A stretch of DNA of 64,000 nt from G963663615 sp963663615 (GTDB lineage Bacteria; Bacteroidota; Ignavibacteria; Ignavibacteriales; Melioribacteraceae). Position 1 is the stretch's first letter. Each line of letters opens with the position of its first letter. Below the pieces are notes generated by a model. That model had not been told where the DNA came from and ran no database searches. It was given only the letters and a program-made list of their open reading frames with translations. The position numbers and the translations under genes were made by a program. Below are positions 60,613-64,000 of the stretch, piece after piece. The stretch covers positions 930,001 through 994,000 of the forward strand of contig OY760517.1 of assembly GCA_963663615.1 (NCBI GenBank), read 5' to 3'.

Positions 60613-61883
60613 TGATTGAAACCGGCATTACAGAACAAGTGATTACCGAGAAAGGAATACGCAAATTTGATGTTGATGAGGTAAGGGCTGATTTTCCTAT
60701 TTTGGCAAGGAAGGTTAATGAAAAGCCTCTTGTTTACCTTGATAACGCTGCTACTACTCAAAAACCGCAAAGTGTTATTGATAGTATTACACATTACTAT
60801 ACCTATGAAAATGCAAATATACATCGTGGATTGCATTTTTTGAGCGAGCTAGCGACTGATTCCTACGAGCGGGCAAGATTGAAGGTTAAGGAATTTATCA
60901 ACGCAATGAGCGTTTCGGAAATTATTTTTGTACGTGGTGCCACCGAAGCAATAAACCTGATAGCGAGCACTTTTTGTCGTGCAAGTTTGCTTCGGGAGGG
61001 TGATGAAATAATCATCTCGCAGATGGAACATCATGCCAATATTGTACCCTGGCAATTGCTTTGTGCTAAAAAGAAGATAAAGCTGAGAGTCGTTCCTATT
61101 GATGATAACGGTGATTTGATAATGAATGAGTACAAAAAACTGTTTAATGAAAAAACTAAACTTGTTTCAATTGTACATATATCAAATTCGCTTGGAACAA
61201 TTAACCCGGTAAAGGATATTATTAAAATATCGCATGAAAATGGTGTTCCGGTTCTGATAGATGGTTCGCAATCTGCACCACATATTAAGGTTGATGTGCA
61301 GGAACTAAACTGTGATTTTTTTGTGTTTAGCGGACATAAGGTTTTTGCTCCTACAGGAATTGGTGTTCTTTACGGTAAAACACATCTAATGGAAAAACTG
61401 CCTCCTTATCAGGGTGGTGGTGATATGATTCGCAAGGTAACTTTTGAGGAATCTACATTTGAGGATGTACCGCAAAAGTTTGAGGCTGGTACTCCAAATA
61501 TAGCTGGTGGTATTGGGCTGGGTGCCGCAATAGATTATATTGAGCAGTTTAACAGGCATGAACTTTCGGCATACGAAGATAAATTACTAAAATATGCTAC
61601 TGAACGTTTACTTGAAATAGAGGGTTTAACAATTGTAGGTACTGCAAGGGAAAAAGCCTCTGTAATTGCTTTTACGCTTGATGGTATTCATCCCTACGAT
61701 ATAGGTACTTTAATTGATACGCACGGTATAGCAATTCGTACAGGTCACCACTGCACGCAGCCTGTTATGCAGCGTTATAATTTACCAGCAACATCTCGTG
61801 CTTCGTTTTCGTTTTATAACAAAATGGAAGAAGTGGATAAACTTGCTGAAGGTTTGCAAAAAGTAATTAAAATGTTTAGATGA
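60612..61883 (+). CDS. sufS: Cysteine desulfurase SufS
   Basis: SufS (423 residues) is the type II PLP cysteine desulfurase that supplies sulfur. PLP Lys243 is in VFSGHKVFAPTGIG, catalytic Cys381 in IRTGHHCTQPVM, and YLDNAATTQKP is the N-terminal hallmark. The first about 25 residues extend past the usual start. No SufE or SufU gene accompanies it; a partner would have to be elsewhere, unless one of the accessory proteins here takes the role. Overlaps sufD by one base and the DUF59 gene by four (ATGA). Confidence 0.97.
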   Translation: MIETGITEQVITEKGIRKFDVDEVRADFPILARKVNEKPLVYLDNAATTQKPQSVIDSITHYYTYENANIHRGLHFLSELATDSYERARLKVKEFINAMSVSEIIFVRGATEAINLIASTFCRASLLREGDEIIISQMEHHANIVPWQLLCAKKKIKLRVVPIDDNGDLIMNEYKKLFNEKTKLVSIVHISNSLGTINPVKDIIKISHENGVPVLIDGSQSAPHIKVDVQELNCDFFVFSGHKVFAPTGIGVLYGKTHLMEKLPPYQGGGDMIRKVTFEESTFEDVPQKFEAGTPNIAGGIGLGAAIDYIEQFNRHELSAYEDKLLKYATERLLEIEGLTIVGTAREKASVIAFTLDGIHPYDIGTLIDTHGIAIRTGHHCTQPVMQRYNLPATSRASFSFYNKMEEVDKLAEGLQKVIKMFR

Positions 61884-62206
61884 GCAATAAAATGTTGAAT
61901 AAAAAGTTTACAGAAGAAGGCATAATTAAAAACCTTAAAACGGTATATGATCCCGAAATACCGGTTGATATTTATGAACTCGGTTTAATATATGAAATTG
62001 ATATTCATGATACGGGTGATGTGTATGTAAAAATGACCCTAACCTCGCCTGCGTGTCCGGTTGCCGGTAGTTTACCCGGTGAAGTAAAGGATAAGGTTGC
62101 AGCAGTGCATGGCGTAAATGAGGTTTATATTGATCTTGTTTTTGACCCGCCCTGGGACAAGGACATGATGTCTGAAGAAGCGAAGTTTGAACTCGGTTTT
62201 CTTTAA
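61880..62206 (+). CDS. DUF59/MIP18-family Fe-S maturation factor (SufT-like)
   Basis: This 108-residue protein is a single DUF59 domain: LKTVYDPEIPVDIYELGLIY and the MTLTSPACPVAGSLPGEVKD motif with its conserved Cys. Stand-alone members next to suf genes (SufT) help mature Fe-S proteins, as do PaaD and MIP18. The ATG overlaps the sufS stop, which fixes its place in the operon. Confidence 0.93.
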   Translation: MSNKMLNKKFTEEGIIKNLKTVYDPEIPVDIYELGLIYEIDIHDTGDVYVKMTLTSPACPVAGSLPGEVKDKVAAVHGVNEVYIDLVFDPPWDKDMMSEEAKFELGFL

Positions 62207-62236
62207 AATTAATTAAAAAGTTGAAAGGTTATACTA

Positions 62237-62770
62237 ATGATAAATGCAAAATTAAGACCTCCTATCTATGATCCGGTAGCGGTTCAGCCAATGCGTGATG
62301 AGCTAACTTATATGGGCTTTGAAGAAATGACAACCCCCGATGAAGTTAACGCAAAACTTGGCGAAAAAGACGGGAAAGTGAAATTTGTAATAATTAATTC
62401 GGTTTGCGGTTGTGCAGCAGGAAGTGCTCGTCCGGGAGCAACACATGCAGCTATGAATGGTAAAATACCGGATATGCTGTTAACCTCATTTGCCGGTCAG
62501 GAAAGAGATGCGGTGGATACTGTGCGTAATGAATATCTTAAAGACTTTCCGCCTTCATCACCATCAATGGCGTTGGTTAAGGATGGAGAAGTTTTATTTA
62601 TGTTGCCACGTCATCATATTGAAGGCAAATCGGCACAACAGGTTGCAGATGTACTTATTGAGCAGTTCGATAAACACTGTACTAAGGAAGGTCCTTCGGT
62701 AAGCGAAGCAGACTATGCAAAACTTGTACATGCAAGAGCATGCGGTTCAAAAATACCATTAAATAATTAG
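62237..62770 (+). CDS. BrxA/BrxB-family bacilliredoxin
   Basis: This 177-residue thiol protein has the CGC motif of the YphP/YqiW family (Cys57 and Cys59 in NSVCGCAAG) on a thioredoxin-like fold: RPPIYDPVAVQPMRDELTYM, SARPGATHAA, FAGQERDAVDTVR, PRHHIEGKSAQQVA. In Bacillus these proteins remove bacillithiol from protein cysteines. Placement within suf suggests protection or sulfur handling for the Fe-S pathway, which is inference. It is about 35 residues longer than the Bacillus proteins at the C-terminus, including an extra CGSKIP end. Confidence 0.93.
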   Translation: MINAKLRPPIYDPVAVQPMRDELTYMGFEEMTTPDEVNAKLGEKDGKVKFVIINSVCGCAAGSARPGATHAAMNGKIPDMLLTSFAGQERDAVDTVRNEYLKDFPPSSPSMALVKDGEVLFMLPRHHIEGKSAQQVADVLIEQFDKHCTKEGPSVSEADYAKLVHARACGSKIPLNN

Positions 62771-62787
62771 GAAGAATTTATATTTAT

Positions 62788-62839
62788 GTATGGGCAATTC
62801 ATGTCCTTAGACGCCGATTCATCGGAGAATTGCCCGTAC
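62788..62839. repeat. Dispersed palindrome, GTAGGGGCAATTC family, inside the suf operon
   Basis: Arms GTATGGGCAATTC (62788-62800) and GAATTGCCCGTAC (62827-62839) enclose a second hairpin CCGAT/ATCGG (62814-62825). It lies between the bacilliredoxin and Rrf2 genes and could tune expression of the regulator. Confidence 0.75.
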
Positions 62840-62860
62840 AAATAAAAGATAAAAATTATT

Positions 62861-63334
62861 ATGAAATTTAGTGCACAGGAAGAATACGGTTTAAGATGTC
62901 TGCTTACTATTGGCAGAAGTTATGGAAAAGCAGTTACCATACCTGAAATTGCCCGTCTTGAGGGACTTTCGGAGCATAATGTTGCCAAGATGCTGCGTGC
63001 CCTCCGAATTGGCGGAATACTTGATAGCGAACGCGGACATACTGGTGGTTACAAGCTTACTAAGCATCCTGATGAAATAATTATTGGGGATGTTATGAAT
63101 GTACTTGGTGGCAGACTGTATGATGAATCTTTTTGTGCGGCACACCCCGGTAAAAATGGTATTTGCACCAACTCCAGTGATTGTTCAATCCGTTCGCTGT
63201 GGCGTATTATACAGGAAGCTATTGATAACTCAATTGGTAGTCTTACCCTTAGTGATTTGCTAAACTCGGAAGATGATATATTCGGTCTGGTTAATTTTGA
63301 TCTGCCGGATGCCTCATCAGCAACAGCCGATTAG
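62861..63334 (+). CDS. Rrf2-family Fe-S-responsive regulator (IscR/SufR-like)
   Basis: This 157-residue regulator has the Rrf2 winged helix (KFSAQEEYGLRCLLTIGRSY, TIPEIARLEGLSEHNVAKML, the RGHTGGYKL wing) and three cysteines (C92, C102, C108) spaced much like the Cys92/98/104 cluster ligands of E. coli IscR as I recall them, followed by CSIRSLWRII. It probably senses Fe-S status and represses the suf promoter. It is unusual in being the last gene of the operon, about 90 nt after the bacilliredoxin gene. Confidence 0.92.
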   Translation: MKFSAQEEYGLRCLLTIGRSYGKAVTIPEIARLEGLSEHNVAKMLRALRIGGILDSERGHTGGYKLTKHPDEIIIGDVMNVLGGRLYDESFCAAHPGKNGICTNSSDCSIRSLWRIIQEAIDNSIGSLTLSDLLNSEDDIFGLVNFDLPDASSATAD

Positions 63335-63621
63335 AATTTAATAATCTGTAGGGTGGAAGCCCCCTTCCGCCAAAATGTTTAATAGTACAGCAAACCTGAG
63401 ATGTTCTTGAAGCATCGCAGGTTTTTTTATATTGGGTAAACGTTTATTACAATTTATGTTTACATACAGCAAACCTCCGAAATTTTGAAAATTTCGGAGG
63501 TTTTTAAAATTGTAAATAATGACGGTAGGAGTACCCTTCTACCAAATATCATTAAAATTTTTAGGATACCAAACCTCGTAAGTTTTAAAACTTGCGAGGT
63601 TTTATTTCATGTAAATACCAT
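63335..63621. repeat. Array of palindromic elements downstream of the suf operon
   Basis: Four elements in 290 bp. GGTGGAAG/CTTCCGCC hairpin (63352-63371). Degenerate AAACCTGNGATG palindrome (63392-63424). Perfect 16-bp-arm palindrome with arm AAACCTCCGAAATTTT (63471-63503). Near-perfect palindrome with arm AAACCTCGTAAGTTTT, one wobble pair (63571-63602). Some also carry T runs and can act as terminators for the Rrf2 gene and the convergent oxidoreductase gene. Confidence 0.85.
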
Positions 63622-64000
63622 CTACTTCTTTGCGGTGGTTACTCGGTCAACAAGGTATAATACCGATTTATAGTACTTACCGGAGTGCATTGAAAGTCCA
63701 ATTTCACACGTTCTGCTTGTTGAGTAACCTTCTTTTGCTTCCTTAACCTGTTCCTTAAGGTTACGTAGGGCAGAGTCATTAAGTTCGGGATAACTGAACC
63801 CACGGTCACCAGCCCAACCACAACAGCCAACATCATGAGGTACAATAACATTATTTGAGCATAATTTGGTTAACTCGTAAAACTTCTCGTCAAGTCCCAT
63901 TTTTTTGCTTGAGCAAGTTGTATGGATACTAACCTTTTCATCAGTTGGAGTAAACTCAAGCTTGTCAACAAGGTAATCGAGAGCAAACTCAATTGGTTCG
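63622..64000 (-). CDS. FAD-binding/(Fe-S) oxidoreductase, C-terminal part (D-lactate dehydrogenase-like), cut by the window edge
   Basis: The reading frame continues to the right edge of the window, so only the last about 126 residues are seen. The sequence VPHDVGCCGWAGDRGFSYPE is the C-terminal cysteine-rich (CCG-type) domain found in large FAD-linked oxidases of the bacterial D-lactate dehydrogenase type, and the upstream IHTTCSSKKMG segment fits the same family. The product is probably membrane-linked and oxidises a 2-hydroxy acid. The start and the FAD domain lie outside. Confidence 0.85.
   Translation of the reverse strand, partial: EPIEFALDYLVDKLEFTPTDEKVSIHTTCSSKKMGLDEKFYELTKLCSNNVIVPHDVGCCGWAGDRGFSYPELNDSALRNLKEQVKEAKEGYSTSRTCEIGLSMHSGKYYKSVLYLVDRVTTAKK

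Overview
The window looks like a chromosomal segment from an AT-rich bacterium of the FCB (Bacteroidota/Ignavibacteriota) group. Three things point there. Two large secreted proteins end in the Por (type IX) secretion C-terminal domain with a YPNPFNP signature. Several genes are preceded by the group's promoter form (TTG, 17-20 nt, TAnnTTTG or a near match). There is also a carboxypeptidase-like/TonB-dependent receptor and PiT-type phosphate carrier typical of the group. The methyl-accepting chemotaxis proteins, CheW and GlnD, together with the YPNPFNPSTTI form of the sorting domain, favour an Ignavibacteria-like lineage over classical Bacteroidales. That placement is inference, because no rRNA is present.

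Layout. 1-2.9 kb: ferrochelatase, a lipoprotein and a LytTR regulator with a degenerate receiver. 3.0-16.4 kb: a sensory island with MCP, multi-PAS kinase, MCP, CheW on the plus strand and two overlapping hybrid kinases on the minus strand; no CheA is present. 16.6-30.9 kb: mixed metabolism, including an unusual NMO-like cysteine-bearing protein, DEAD-box helicase, NmrA-like protein, aldo/keto reductase, a minimal nucleotidyltransferase, an epimerase, tRNA-Thr and a secreted GH31 enzyme. 31-40.9 kb: a second type IX-secreted protein, glutamate racemase, GlnD, a tyrosine phenol-lyase-type enzyme, the queuosine genes queC-queF and a YciO-type protein. 41-42.1 kb: a BrnT/BrnA-type toxin-antitoxin pair embedded in palindromic repeats. 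42.1-53.4 kb: a GH20-membrane protein-SDR operon, PiT phosphate transporter, TetR regulator, an orphan Rossmann protein, EIIA and HisRS. 53.8-56.5 kb: TonB-dependent receptor. 57.0-63.3 kb: a complete suf operon (sufB-C-D-S, a DUF59 protein, bacilliredoxin, Rrf2 regulator). The window ends in the 3' part of an FAD/Fe-S oxidoreductase.

How the genes fit together. The suf operon is self-contained: scaffold (SufBCD), sulfur donor (SufS), a DUF59 maturation factor, a CGC thiol protein and an Fe-S-ligating Rrf2 regulator at the end. The chemosensory genes form a receptor-adaptor set that must rely on a CheA encoded elsewhere. GH31, GH20, the TonB receptor and the two type IX cargo proteins suggest growth on polysaccharide or glycan material.

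The most notable non-coding feature is a set of dispersed palindromic elements in several sequence families. They cluster around the toxin-antitoxin pair (40.9-42.1 kb) and on both sides of the suf operon (56.8 kb and 62.8-63.6 kb). A separate structured intergenic locus with a 42-nt period lies at 26.66-26.73 kb. I see no CRISPR array, insertion sequence, prophage or rRNA gene. No clearly new multi-gene system is evident; the best candidates for undescribed biology are the cysteine-bearing NMO-like protein at 16.7 kb, the cysteine-rich membrane protein at 30.5 kb and the repeat families.
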